Positions 52,798 to 64,000 of a stretch of DNA of 64,000 bases are shown piece after piece. The stretch spans positions 62,001-126,000 of the forward strand of contig NZ_OZ026449.1 of assembly GCF_964019505.1 (NCBI RefSeq), given 5' to 3'. Made by a program: the position numbers and the translations under genes. Numbering within the stretch: the stretch's first letter is position 1; each line of letters starts with the position of its first letter. This stretch comes from TIUS-1 sp964019505. GTDB taxonomy: Bacteria; Bacillota_I; Bacilli_A; Mycoplasmatales; Mycoplasmataceae. The notes under the pieces were generated by a model. That model ran no database searches. It was not told the origin of the DNA and worked only from the letters and a program-made list of their open reading frames with translations.

Positions 52798-52868
52798 TTT
52801 ACAAGAGAAAAGTCTTACAATATAAGTGTATAAATCGTATGTAAGTTTTAAGTAAAATTGCGATTTAT
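52798..52868 (+). promoter_or_regulatory. nox promoter and 5' leader hairpin
   Basis: TTTACA (52798-52803), 17 bases, TATAAG (52821-52826). Near the expected transcription start, ATAAATCG (52830-52837) can pair with CGATTTAT (52861-52868). AGGAG for nox follows at about 52877. Confidence 0.55.
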
Positions 52869-52885
52869 GTTTTAACAGGAGATAT

Positions 52886-54241
52886 ATGAAGGTAATAGTA
52901 TTGGGTACCAATCACGCCGGGACAGTGGCAGTAAGAACTTTAAAAAGATTAAACCCAAATTGAGAAATTGTCACATATGACAAGAGTGATGTAATTTCAT
53001 TTCTAGGATGTGGAATTGCGTTATGAGTAAAAGGAGATTGTAAAGACCCAAAAGGTTTATTCTATGCTTCGTCAGAATTATTAGCCGAAGAAGGCATTAT
53101 AGTTAAGGCGCAACATGAATGAATAAATATTGATAAAACTAAAAAAGAAGTAACAATTAAAAACTTACAAACAGGTGAAGAATTTATAGACAAGTACGAT
53201 AAATTGATTGTATCAACAGGAACATGACCAGTCATTCCACCAATCCTAGGGATTGATTTGCCAGGGGTACAAATCTGTAAAAATTATGCACATGCACAAT
53301 CAATACATGATGCTAATCTAAATCCAAAAATCAAAAACATAACAGTTGTTGGTGCTGGTTATATTGGAGTTGAATTAGCTGAAGCGTTTACGGCATATGG
53401 AAAAAAGGTAACTTTGATTGATGTATCTGACAGAATTATGCCAAATTACTTTGACGAAAAATTAACTAAACTAATGGAAGATAGAATGGTTAGAGATGGA
53501 GTGTCGATGGCACTAAATCAAAAAGTGGTCGAGTTCAAAGGTAAAGATAAAGTTGATGTTGTTGTTACAGACAAAGGTGAAATAAAAACCGATTATGTAG
53601 TATTTTCGGTTGGGGTTAAACCTCAAACTGAAGCACTAAAAGGCAAAGTTGATTTAGATAACCACGGAGCAATAATTACAAATGATTATTGCCAAACATC
53701 AGATAAAGATATTTATGCAATCGGAGATTGTTCGACAGTATTTAATGTTGCTACAAAAAAAACTGCACCAATACAATTGGCAACAACGGCTGTTAGAACA
53801 GGTATCGTAGCTGCAATCAATATATCGTCAAACAATACTTTGAAGGCTCCGGGATTTACTGGTGCAAATGGTATTTCAGTATTTGGTTTCAATATGGCTG
53901 CGGCTGGAATTTCTGAAACATATGCAAAATCTGTTGGAATAGAAGTTGAATCAATTGAGTTCACAGATAATGATCGACCAGAGTTTATGGAAAAATACAA
54001 ACAAGTATGAATTAAATTAATTTGAGAAAAAAAATCAAGAAGAATTGTCGGTGCTCAAGTTGCTAGCGAAAATAACCATACAGAAGTAATGTATATGTTT
54101 GCACTGGCTATTCAAAAAGAAATGGTAATTGATGAAATACCATTAATAGATATATTCTTTTTACCACACTTCAACAAACCATATAACTTCATAACTTTAG
54201 CAGGACTTGAAGTTCTAGGGTTGAACTTCTTCAAAAAATAA
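52886..54241 (+). CDS. nox: NADH oxidase (H2O-forming type)
   Basis: 451 aa with CAGGAG upstream. The N-terminal FAD motif is VIVLGTNHAGTVAVRTL with the family His10. The active-site Cys42 lies in FLGCGIALWVKG, as in Enterococcus-type Nox. The NAD-binding motif is ITVVGAGYIGVELAEAF and the late FAD motif is DIYAIGDCS. It reoxidises glycolytic and PDH-derived NADH with oxygen, fitting its place ahead of lplA-pdh. Its stop is one base before the lplA start. Confidence 0.95.
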
Positions 54242-54242
54242 T

Positions 54243-55253
54243 ATGAAACTGCTAGTCTCAAAAAACACAAATGCTAAATACAACTTAGCAGTAGAAGAAT
54301 TTTTAACATATGAATATGGTTTTTCAGAACCGATATTGTTCATATGGCAAAACGATAATTCAATTATTATTGGTAGAAATCAAAACACTTTTGCCGAAGT
54401 AAATATTGATGAAGCCACAAAAGATAACGTCGTAATCGTAAGAAGAAATACAGGAGGTGGAACGGTGTTTCATGATCTTGGAAACATCTGTTATTCATAT
54501 ATTGATTTTGCAAGCAACATTGGTATTGGGTTTAAATTTGTTCTATTACCTATAATCGAATATCTAAATAGTTTAGGACTTTCAGCTGAATTTGCTGGGC
54601 GAAATGACTTGCAAATTAATGGTAAAAAAATCTCAGGAAATGCACAATTGCGAGCAAATTCAAAAATTCTACAACATGGAACGTTGCTATTTAATTCTGA
54701 AATTAAAAAAATCTCAAATTATTTAAATGTAAATCAAGAAAAACTTAAACACCAAAAAGTTATGTCAGCAAAACATCGTGTTACAAATATTGATACAGAA
54801 TTAAAAACACTAGGTGTGAATCTACAATTGGAAGACTTCAAAAATGGACTATTAGATTCATTTTACAAAAACAATAAAATTCAACATATTGAATTTTCAA
54901 AAGAAGAATTAAAAGCGATTGAGTTAATACAAAAAGAAAAATTTGAAAGTGAAAAATGAACTTTCGAAAAAAACTCAACATTCCAAATATCAGAATCTAA
55001 ATACATTGAATCTGTTGGTTTTGTTCAAATAAATTTTAATATTGAAAATCAAATAATAACTGAAATTAAAATCTATGGTGATTTCTTAAGTACAAAGAAT
55101 CTTAATAACTTGTATGTAAGGATTTTGGGTAAGAAATATGACAGACAAATAATAAACGAAGTACTAAACAAAATAGATCTAACAGCATTCTTTGGCCCAC
55201 ACATTACATCAAATGTTTTGCTTGACGTTCTATTTAATAACAGGGAGAAATAA
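54243..55253 (+). CDS. lplA: Lipoate-protein ligase A
   Basis: 336 aa. The LplA core has NLAVEEFLTYEY, LFIWQNDNSIIIGRNQN, VRRNTGGGTVFHDLGNICYSYI and GRNDLQINGKKISGNAQ, where Lys is catalytic. A C-terminal accessory domain (WTFEKNSTFQISES) completes it. It activates lipoate with ATP and attaches it to the lipoyl domains of the E2 and E3 proteins encoded downstream. It is separated from pdhA by one base. Confidence 0.95.
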
Positions 55254-55254
55254 G

Positions 55255-56370
55255 ATGAGTTATAAATATTTAAACCAATTTAATCCATTTAAAAATGAAT
55301 CAGTAAAAGTGATGGATAAAGATGGGAACATTATTAACAAAAGTTTAATGCCTGAGGTTTCAGACGAAGAATTATTAGAAGCTTACAAAATGATGAACAA
55401 ATCTAGAATGTTAGATGTTTATCAAAATAAAATGCAAAGACAAGGAAGGCTGCTTTCTTTCTTAACTTCAACAGGTCAAGAAGCGTGTGAAGTTGCATAC
55501 ATCAATGCACTAGATAAAAAGACAGATCATTATGCACCGGGTTATCGAAATAGTGCTGCATGACTAACTATGGGACAAGAAATCAGAAACATAATGTTAT
55601 ATTGATCTGGAAACGAAGCGGGAGGTAGGGCGCCTGATGGTGTTAATTTACTACCACCAAATATTGTTATTGGAACTCAGTTTTCATTAGCGACTGGACT
55701 TGCGTTTGCTAAGAAATACTTTGGAGAAAATGGTATCGCAGTTACAAGTACTGGAGATGGCGGGATGAGTGAAGGTGAAACATATGAAGCAATGAACTTT
55801 GCAAAGTTACATGAATTACCGATTATATTCATTTCAGAAAATAACAAGTGATCAATTTCTACGCCTACACATGAACAAACAAAGTCTATAAACATGGCCG
55901 TAAAAGCAGTGGCAACAGCAATCCCTTCAATTAAAGTAGATGGTAATGATTATCTAGCATCATTTGGCGTAATGCAAGAAGTTGTTCAATATGTTAGAAG
56001 TGGTGGTGGACCATTCTTTGTTGAATTTGATACTTATCGATTGGGTGCCCATTCATCTTCAGATTCACCAGATTCATATAGACCAAAAGGAGAATATGAA
56101 GAACATGTTCCATATGATCCATTAATAAGAGTTAAGGCTTATTTAATTAAAAAAGGTATTTGAGACGAAAATAAACAAACAAGTTTAGATGAGGAACAAA
56201 CGCAGTTAATGGCAGAGGAATTTAAATGAGTAGAGGCAAATAAAAATTATGGAATTGAAGATATCTTCAAATATCAATTTGCAGAACTTGAAGATGATCA
56301 CAAAGAACAACTAGCAGAAGCAAAAGAGTTCTTTGCAAAACATCCAAACTCAATAGGAGGACACCACTAA
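55255..56370 (+). CDS. pdhA: Pyruvate dehydrogenase E1 component, alpha subunit
   Basis: 371 aa with AGGGAGA upstream. The thiamine-diphosphate-binding motif is GDGGMSEGETYEAMNFAKL ... ENNKWSIS (GDG...NN). The phosphorylation-loop region YRLGAHSSSDSPDSYR is conserved. It pairs with PdhB to decarboxylate pyruvate and acetylate the lipoyl group of E2. It ends in a TAATG overlap with pdhB. The C-terminal His-His is encoded just before the stop. Confidence 0.96.
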
Positions 56371-57359
56371 TGGCAGTAATTAATAGTATCAAAGCGGTAT
56401 CTGAAGCATTAGACGTTGCAATGGAACGCGACAACACGGTCATTGTTTTTGGAGAAGATGTAGGACTAAATGGTGGTGTGTTTAGAGCAACACAAGGCTT
56501 ACAAGCAAAGTATGGTAAACAAAGAACATTTAATGCTCCGATCTCTGAAGCGATGTTTGCTGGAGTTGGTGCAGGTATGGCAATGGGTGGTATGAAACCA
56601 GTTGTTGAAATGCAATTCGAAGGACTTGGACTAGCATCATTACAAAATATCATTACAAATGTGTCAAGGATGAGAAATCGCTCACGTGGTAAGTGAACAG
56701 TGCCAATGGTTATTAGGATGCCAATGGGTGGTGGAATTCGTGCGTTAGAACATCACTCAGAAGCACTAGAAGCAATATATGCACACATTCCAGGACTTAA
56801 AGTCGTAGTACCTTCAACACCATATGATACAAAAGGATTAATCTTGGCTGCAATTGATTCGCCAGATCCAGTTATAGTTTTTGAACCTACAAAATTATAT
56901 AGAGCATTTAAACAAGAAGTTCCAGAAGGTCACTACATTGTGCCAATTGGTGAAGCATTTAAAATACAAGAAGGTAATGATTTAACTGTTGTAACTTATG
57001 GTGCACAAACAGTTGACTGTCAAAAAGCAGTTGAACTGTTAAAAACAACGCATCCAAACTCAACTATTGAATTAATAGATTTGAGATCAATCAAACCATG
57101 AGACAAAAAAATGGTTATTGAGTCAGTTAAAAAAACAGGAAGAATGCTTGTAGTGCATGAGGCCGTAAGATCGTTTTCGGTTTCATCTGAAATTATTACA
57201 ACAATTAATGAAGTGTGTTTTGAATATCTAAAAGCTCCGCTTTCAAGATGTACAGGATACGATGTAATCATTCCGTATGATGCAGGTGAAGGATTCCATC
57301 AAGTGAATCCATATAAAGTATTTGAATCAATGAAAAAAGTTCTTGATTATAAATTTTAA
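56370..57359 (+). CDS. pdhB: Pyruvate dehydrogenase E1 component, beta subunit
   Basis: 329 aa. MAVINSIKAVSEALDVAMER, VFGEDVGLNGGVFRAT, FNAPISEAMFAGVGAGMAMGG and the RMPMGGGIRALEHHSEALEA region match the E1-beta family. VVTYGAQTVDC and LIDLRSIKPWD are in the C-terminal domain. GGAGG lies inside the end of pdhA. Confidence 0.96.
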
Positions 57360-57376
57360 TATTGGGAGAATGAAAA

Positions 57377-58645
57377 ATGTATAACGTAAAATTTGCAGAC
57401 ATTGGTGAAGGTCTTACTGAAGGTAAGGTGGCTGAGGTTCTTGTTAAAGTGGGACAAACAATTAAAGAAGGTGATTCTTTATTCTTTGTGGAAACTGACA
57501 AAGTAAACTCAGAAATACCATCGCCAGTTGCTGGTGTAATATCACAATTAAATATCAAAGAAAACCAAAACATTATGGTTGGTGATACCGTAGTTATTAT
57601 TGATGATGGTTCGTCATCATCAACAGTTGCACAGCTTAAAAAAGAAGTACGAGTAGAAAAAGAAATAAATGCTTCAGTTGTTGGTTCAACACCAATTTCA
57701 AATGAAGTGATTAGTCGTGACGCTCCAAAGCAAACAGTTGATTTATCAAATAATCAACATGTCAAAGCATCGCCGTTGGCTAGAAAGGTTGCCACTGAAA
57801 AAGGTATTAATTTATCACAAATAAGTGGAACTGGACCCAATGGAAGAATATTGGTAGAAGATATAAATTCAAATAACACAAACAAAAATCAAGTTGAACC
57901 AGTGACAACAAACGCAGTTAACAAAAAAACTGTAAGCATTGATTCACCATTAACTTGAACTGAAACTCCAATGAATGGAATAAGAAAAGCTATAGCAAAA
58001 GCAATGGAGCGATCAAGTTCGGAGAATGCTGCATTTACGGGAATGTCTAATATAGACATAACACCAACTTATGATATGAGAAATCAATTAAAAGACCATG
58101 CAACAAAAAATGGTATTAAACTAACTTACTTAGCGTTTATTGTAAAAGCGGCTGCGAATGTATTGCAAGAAATGCCAAACATTAATGCTCGTATAAATAA
58201 AGAAAATAACTCAATATTATCAATGCACAACATCAACATTGGTATTGCAGTTGACACACCAAAAGGGTTAATGGTTCCCGTTATTAAAGGCGTTAACCAC
58301 TTAAGTGTGTTTGAAATTGCAAATCAAATTACCGATTTAGCAGCACGTGCTAAAGCAGGAAAACTTTCAATGAAAGAAATGAGTGAAGGAACATTTACCA
58401 TTTCTAACTTTGGTAGTGTTGGGTTAGATTATGCAACACCAATTATTAATTCCCCAGAAGCATCAATTCTTGGAGTTGGTAATATGGTAAAAACACCAAT
58501 CTTTGTCGGAGACGAAATTAAAGCGGGTTGAATAATGCCGTTCTCTATGACATGCGATCACAGAATTATTGATGGTGGTGATGCAGGTAGATTTTTAATG
58601 AAATTAAAAGCTTACTTACAAGCACCAGCGTTGCTATTTATTTAA
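57377..58645 (+). CDS. pdhC: Pyruvate dehydrogenase E2, dihydrolipoamide acetyltransferase
   Basis: 422 aa. Residues 1-78 are a lipoyl domain with the modified Lys in VETDKVNSE. A linker with NASVVGSTPISNEV and a peripheral-subunit-binding domain (KASPLARKVATEKGINLSQI) follow. The catalytic domain (~190-422) ends with CDHRIIDGGDAGRF, containing the active His and Asp. It transfers the acetyl group to CoA. The first ~105 residues are almost duplicated at the start of pdhD. Confidence 0.97.
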
Positions 58646-58653
58646 GGAGAATT

Positions 58654-60468
58654 ATGTATAACGTAAAATTTGCAGACATCGGTGAAGGACTTACCGAAGG
58701 AAAAGTAGTTGAAGTACTTGTAAAAGTTGGACAAACAATTAAAGAAGGTGATCCTTTATTCTTTGTTGAAACTGACAAAGTAAATTCAGAAATACCATCA
58801 CCAGTAGCTGGTGTGGTTAGTCAACTAAATATTAAAGAAAACCAAGAAATTAAAGTTGGAGACATTGTGGTTGTTATCGATAACGGTACAGGGGTAGACA
58901 TTGTTTCCAAACCATCAATTAAGGCCGTGGCGGACGATAAAGAAGAAAATGCATCAGTTGTTGGTTCGACACCTGTATCAAATGATGTGATACCTTCACG
59001 TGGTCCTAAACCTAATCAAACACAATCTATTCAACCACAAACAAATAACATTATTGTGGATAAAGAATATGACGTAATTGTAGTCGGTGCTGGTATTGGT
59101 GGTTATATGAACGCCATCAAATGTGCTCAACTAGGATTGTCAACATTAATTATTGAAAAAGAATATTATGGTGGAGTTTGCTTGAATGTTGGGTGTATTC
59201 CAACAAAGTCGCTTTTAAGAACGGCTAAAATTTATACTGAGATTACAAAAAAAGCGGCATCATTAGGAATTGTATTTCCATCAGATCAAAAACCAACTAT
59301 TGATTGAAAACAATCAGTATCAAGAAAAAATGATGTTGTTTCTAAGTTAACAAATGGTGTTCAATACTTATTGAAAAAAAACGGTGTTGACCGTGAGTTC
59401 GGAATTGCAACACCGTTAGAAGCAAAAGTGATTGAAGTTAATGGAAAAAAATTTCGTGGAAAAAATATAGTTATTGCAACTGGTTCAGTTCCAATTAAAT
59501 TACCACTTCCAGGATTTGAAGAAGCCAGAAGCAAAGGTATCTTAATTGATTCGACTTCAATTCTTTCATTAAAAGAAATACCAAAATCATTAACAATTAT
59601 TGGTGGTGGAGTTATTGGTATTGAGTTTGGTTGCTTGTTTGCATCACTTGGTACAAAAGTAACAGTAATTGAAGGTTCACCAACAATCATTCCCCAATTA
59701 GATGAAGAAGTGATTGAGCTAATGACAGCATATATGAGGGATAGATATTCAGTAACTATACTTACAAATGCGAAAGTAAACTCAATGGATGGGAATACCG
59801 TTTCATATGAATTTGAAGGGTCTAAAAACACAGTAACATCTGATTTTGTATTAGAGTCAGTTGGTAGAAAAGTTGTAACATCTGATTTTGATAAAGTTGG
59901 TGTTGAACTTACAACGCGTGGAGCAATCAACGCAAATGAATATAGTGAAACAAACATTGAAGGTGTTTACGCCATTGGTGATGTTGTAGGCAAAGCTATG
60001 TTAGCTCAAGTTGCTGCACATGCTGCTGTAGTTACAGCAAATAGAATTGCAATGAAGGCAGGTAAAAAAGGGGCTGAAGATATGATAATGGATTATTCAA
60101 AAGTTCCCAGTTGTATTTATTCACAACCAGAAATTGCAATGATAGGTAGAACAGAACAAGACTTGAGATCATCTGGAGTTGAATATAAAGCTTTTAAATT
60201 TCCGTTCTCTGCAATTGGTAAAGCTCTTGCTGACGACCATGTTACTGGATTTGTAAAACTAATTGTAGAACCTAAATATAAAACTATTTTAGGTGCCCAC
60301 ATTATTGGAAATAGAGCGACAGATATGATTTCAGAAATTACAACATTAATTGAATGTGAGGGAACAATCACAGAACTTGCTCGTTCAATACATCCCCACC
60401 CAACAATGAGTGAAGCAATTGGTGAAGCAGCTGAAGCTCTTGAAAGTGGAAAGGCGATTAACTTCTAA
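58654..60468 (+). CDS. pdhD: Dihydrolipoamide dehydrogenase (E3) with N-terminal lipoyl domain
   Basis: 604 aa. Residues 1-78 form a lipoyl domain differing from that of E2 at about eight positions, followed by a similar linker (NASVVGSTPVSNDV). The E3 flavoprotein starts near residue 132: FAD motif DVIVVGAGIGGYMNAI, redox-active disulfide GGVCLNVGCIPTKSLLR, NAD motif LTIIGGGVIGIEFGCLF, and the C-terminal His-Glu motif IHPHPTMSEAIGEAAE. It reoxidises dihydrolipoamide with NAD+. It overlaps pta by one base. Confidence 0.97.
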
Positions 60469-61439
60469 TGTACAGTGTTAAAGAAATAGAAAACATCTTA
60501 ATTAAAACAGATGTAAAGCAAACTATTGTATTTGCTGAAGGGTGAGAAGAAAAAATTCAAAAAGTCGCTAATCACTTAACTAATAACAAAATTGCAAATG
60601 TAGTTATGTTATTTAACAAATCAAGTGAAATCCCAAAAGGATTAAATGAATCAATCAAAATTTGTTCACTTGATCAAATTGATAAAACCCCATACATTAA
60701 TAAATTTATTGAATTAAGAAAAGAAAAAACAAACATTGATGACGCAACTAAGTTGATGAACAAAACAAATTACATTTCAGTAATGATGGTAAAAATGAGT
60801 GAAGCTGATTGTGTGTTATCTGGATTAACTTATACAACGGCAGATACAATTAGGCCAGCATTACAAGTTATTAAAACTAAACCTGGATTAAGTCTTGCGG
60901 CAAGTGTGTTTATTATTAACAAAGGTGAGGAAAATTATTTATTCACCGATTGCGCTCTTAACATCAAACCTACAAGTCAACAACTCGCAGACATTGCTAA
61001 GATGACTGCAAAGTTTGGTGAGGCTTTTAAATTTAGTGATGTTGAAGTTGCGATGTTGAGTTATTCAACTGCTGGTTCTGGTTCTGGTGAAGACGTTGAT
61101 CGTGTTCGTGGAGCAGTTGAAATATTAAATAGTCAAAACAACAACTTCAATATCGTTGGTGAAATTCAATTTGATGCTGCTTGAGATAAAGAAGTAAGAG
61201 ATAAGAAAATGCCTAGAAATAAAATGAAAAAAAATAGACCAGATGTTTATGTATTTCCAGACATTAACTCAGCAAATATTGGATATAAAATTGCTCAAAG
61301 AATGGGTGGTTACAATGCTATTGGTCCATTCATTATGGGATTTAATAATCCGGTAAATGACTTAAGTCGTGGAGCAACTTTAGAAGATGTTCAAAATACA
61401 GCAATAATAACAATCTTTCAAGCAATGGAGAAAAAATAA
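60468..61439 (+). CDS. pta: Phosphate acetyltransferase
   Basis: 323 aa in a TAATG overlap with pdhD. Family motifs are SEADCVLSGLTYTTADTIRP, IIKT-like KTKPGLSLAASVFI, NIKPTSQQLADIA, ALSYST-like MLSYSTAGSGSGEDVDRV, and C-terminal NAIGPFIMGFNNPVNDLSRG. It converts acetyl-CoA to acetyl phosphate. ackA starts directly after its stop. Confidence 0.96.
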
Positions 61440-62651
61440 ATGATATTAATAATTAACTCCGGAAGTAGTTCAATTAAATTTAGACTTTATGACATCCAAG
61501 ATAAAAATAAACCAAAAGATATTTTAGAAGGCTTAGCTGAAAGAATTGGAGTTGACGGTTTTTGATCGTTCAAATACGACAGTACTAAACATGAGTTCAA
61601 TGATAAGTTACCAAATCATAAAGTGGCACTAAAATTAATTTTAGATAAATTAATCGAAATGAAAATAATTGAAAATTACAATGACATTGAAGGTGTGGGA
61701 TTTAGAGTTGTCCATGGTGGTACGGTTTCTTCATCTTCATTAATTAGCGATGATATTTATTCATCAATTGTAGATTCTACAAAATTAGCACCCTTACATA
61801 ATCCAGGAGCTCTTGTTGCGATTGATGCCGTTAAGGCGATAATGCCAGATGCAAAATTAGTAGCTTCTTTTGACACTGCGTTTCATCAAACAATTCCAAA
61901 AGAAAACTTCTTATATACAACGCCGATTGAATGGTATGAAAATCATGGTGTAAGAAAATATGGATTCCACGGGATTAGTTATCAATATATTTTAAAAAAT
62001 CTATCAACTATATTGAAAAAGGATTGTCGTAAAGTTAATGCAATTGTGTGTCATTTAGGTAATGGTGCATCAATGGCGGTTATTAAAGAAGGGTTATCAT
62101 TTGATACAACAATGGGTTTAACACCATTAGCTGGATTAATGATGGGTACGAGAAGCGGTGACATTGATCCTTCTATTATTGAATATATGTCTAAAGAATT
62201 AAAAAAAGATGTAGTTGAAATAACAACGATGTTAAATAAAAATTCAGGATTAAAAGGTATCTCAAAAATATCATCAGATATGAGAGATGTTAGAGAAGCG
62301 TTCTATGGTGGAAATCAAAATGCAAAGATTGCAATTCATAAGTACACAACAATAGTTGCGGACTTCATGGTTAAGTATGCAAACTATTTGAATGGTGAAA
62401 TTGATGCAATTGTATTTACTGCGGGTATAGGAGAAAATTCTGATTTCATTAGAACACAAGTATTAGATAGAGTTAATATACTTGGGTTAGAACTTGATGA
62501 GAAATTAAATGCATACTCAAACGACTATGAGGACTATAAGTTGATATCAACAAATAAATCAAAATCAAAAGTATATGCAATTAAAACAAATGAGGAACTC
62601 ATGATCTGTTTGGACACAATTTCAAAAATATATTTAAGGAGTACAAAATAA
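61440..62651 (+). CDS. ackA: Acetate kinase
   Basis: 403 aa. ILIINSGSSSIKFRLYD, GFRVVHGG, AFDTAFHQT-like SFDTAFHQTIP, YGFHGISYQYI, CHLGNGASMAVI and FTAGIGENSDFIR are all standard. It makes ATP and acetate from acetyl phosphate, the energy-yielding step of this module. It overlaps the AEC transporter gene by one base. Confidence 0.97.
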
Positions 62652-63856
62652 TGTTTTATTCAGTGGCGGATGTAACCAAGGGAATTTTTTCAAGCCTTCC
62701 ATTTTGAGGGGTTGTGGTAGCTGCAGTTTTAGTTATTGGTATTGGATATTTTTTTCAAAAAAAGAATCTGATATTTAAAAGTTGAGAAAAGGCAATTGTA
62801 AAATTAGTAATTTATGTAGGACTACCATCTCTAATATTAAAAAGTTTTATGACTGAATTATCTGGCGAAGATGGATTCACAGAAAAAATGGTAATGATGT
62901 GCGCAAGCTTATTATTCTATGTATTGATTACATATGGTTCAAGGCTATTCTTTTTAAAAAACAATAAGGATGCTCAAGATACATTATCAATGACGGTTGC
63001 ATTCTCGTCAGCAATATACTTTGGTATTCCAATTTTAAGTTCATTGTTTGAATCTGAGTATGCAGCAGAAATCAACACTTATTCAAGTGTTATTAATGTA
63101 GGTTACTGATTGTTCATGTGTTCATCGGCGGTATATATAGTACAAAAAAATAATTTCCCAATGTCAACAGATGTCGAAGCATCAAGTGCAAAAGAAGGCG
63201 AGGTTGTAAGAAACGGATCAATTGCTAATAAAAGTAGAAAAGAAATAATAATTAGCTTATTAAAAAATCCAATTATTATTGCAACAGTTGCCGGATTTAT
63301 TATTTGAATAACACAGTTAATACCGGGAATCAAATTCATGCCAGTAAGTGACTGAAATGCAGGATCAGAAACTAACACTGAATATTATTCAATTCTAAGA
63401 TTTGACATGTGAATACCAGGTGTAGATAAAACACTTGATTTACTAAAAGCATTAGCAACACCATTGGCTTGATTTTCAATCGGTGCAGTTATTGCGAATG
63501 GTGATATTAAATCAGCAGTTAAAAATAAAACAGTATGGTGAGCATTTTTCTTGAAAATGATCATTGCACCATTGTTTGTAATCTTAATATTCTTAGCAGC
63601 AGCAGGAATAGGTGATGCTACGGGTGCATGAAAAATACCTAACTTAGCATTTATGTTAGGAGTAATTATGATTGCAGCGCCAACAGCCAACACAGTTGTG
63701 GGTTATGCAATTGCATATGAGAAAGAAGAAAACTTAGCTTCACAAATAGCTACAGTTACAATTATCGGTGGAATCATTACGATTCCATTCTGAACAGTTG
63801 TGAGTGCTGTGATTAGTGAATTAAGTATATTTGATCAAACAGCAGTATTGGCCTAG
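62651..63856 (+). CDS. AEC-family transporter (auxin efflux carrier / malate permease type)
   Basis: 401 aa with ten predicted spans in two five-span repeats and a ~70-residue hydrophilic central loop (STDVEASSAKEGEVV). Typical features are KLVIYVGLPSLILKSF in span 2, FSSAIYFGIPIL, and the C-terminal IMIAAPTANTVVGYAIAY. It is the last gene of the nox-pdh-pta-ackA run, so transport of an organic acid such as acetate, pyruvate or malate is plausible but unproven. It ends before a long terminator. Confidence 0.85.
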
Positions 63857-63875
63857 TTAATAGACAATTTTAAAT

Positions 63876-63910
63876 AAAAAGAAAACCTTAATAATTAAGG
63901 TTTTCTTTTT
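63876..63910. terminator. Strong bidirectional terminator
   Basis: Perfect 15-pair stem AAAAAGAAAACCTTA / TAAGGTTTTCTTTTT with loop ATAAT, between convergent genes. Confidence 0.92.
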
Positions 63911-63918
63911 ATTGGAGA

Positions 63919-64000
63919 TTAATCTCAGTTATTAAGTTTCATATTTTCATCAATATTTTCAGTTGTATTTGAATATATTTCAGGGTATTTTTTAAATATT
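63919..64000 (-). CDS. C-terminal end of a minus-strand gene
   Basis: Read in reverse, the frame is open from the window edge to TAA at 63921-63919 with one TGA Trp. It gives KKYPEIYSNTTENIDENMKL then NNWD. The protein cannot be identified from these ~26 residues. Confidence 0.5.

Overview
The window is a low-GC mollicute chromosome segment. Every long gene is interrupted in the standard code by in-frame TGA codons at positions where tryptophan is expected (for example the TWCGPC motif of thioredoxin and the DPWPK motif of TrmB), so it was read with genetic code 4 (TGA = Trp). The gene set (secG-rnr-smpB, PTS phosphocarriers, pdh-pta-ackA, potABCD, lipoproteins with a Cys24 lipobox) and a tmRNA tag of the spiroplasma type suggest an Entomoplasmatales member (Spiroplasma, Mesoplasma or Entomoplasma relative). 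The genus is an inference.

Layout. 1-2000: end of an XRE regulator, a lipoprotein with three identical 240-bp repeats, and a degenerate rhodanese. 2035-6171: secG, rnr, two unknown genes, smpB. 6357-13722: a second repeat lipoprotein on the minus strand, then two tandem ABC modules whose permeases carry very large non-membrane domains, preceded by a promoter containing a poly(A) tract. 13782-16702: a small coiled-coil protein (minus), tmRNA, and a membrane protein with degenerate GGDEF and EAL domains. 16713-22050: mgtE, trmB, and an ABC-2 system with a degenerate ATPase. 22155-31087: deoD, tsaD, an RpiR-type regulator, a hydrolase, asnS, a glycosyltransferase, an RDD membrane protein, pcrA. 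31122-35602: ptsH, ptsI, crr, a CPBP protease, a pseudouridine synthase. 35725-36168: five tRNAs (Asn, Glu, Val, Thr, Leu). 36240-38329: two Cof-type phosphatases flanking trxA. 38376-43606: a sugar ABC transporter. 43721-48830: a polyamine ABC operon with a 39-codon leader ORF and a fused PotC-PotD. 49186-52661: a CoA-disulfide-reductase-like flavoprotein, a dicarboxylate/cystine-type symporter, and cdd (minus). 52886-63856: nox, lplA, pdhABCD, pta, ackA and an AEC transporter, closely spaced or overlapping.

How the genes work together. The last block is an energy module. Nox reoxidises NADH, LplA lipoylates the PDH complex, PDH makes acetyl-CoA, and Pta and AckA convert it to acetate plus ATP. 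The PTS proteins and sugar ABC transporter feed glycolysis. RNase R, SmpB and tmRNA form the ribosome-rescue set.

Most unusual items: (1) two unrelated repeat lipoproteins that share the same signal peptide, the same C-terminal FYYQA end and the same terminator stem, lying close to ABC exporters with giant ectodomains; (2) a membrane protein with catalytically dead GGDEF-EAL architecture; (3) the PotC-coiled-coil-PotD fusion behind a small leader ORF; (4) promoters with long poly(A) tracts and leaderless starts; (5) a lipoyl-domain duplication between E2 and E3. Coordinates of short sites may be off by one or two bases because they were counted by eye.
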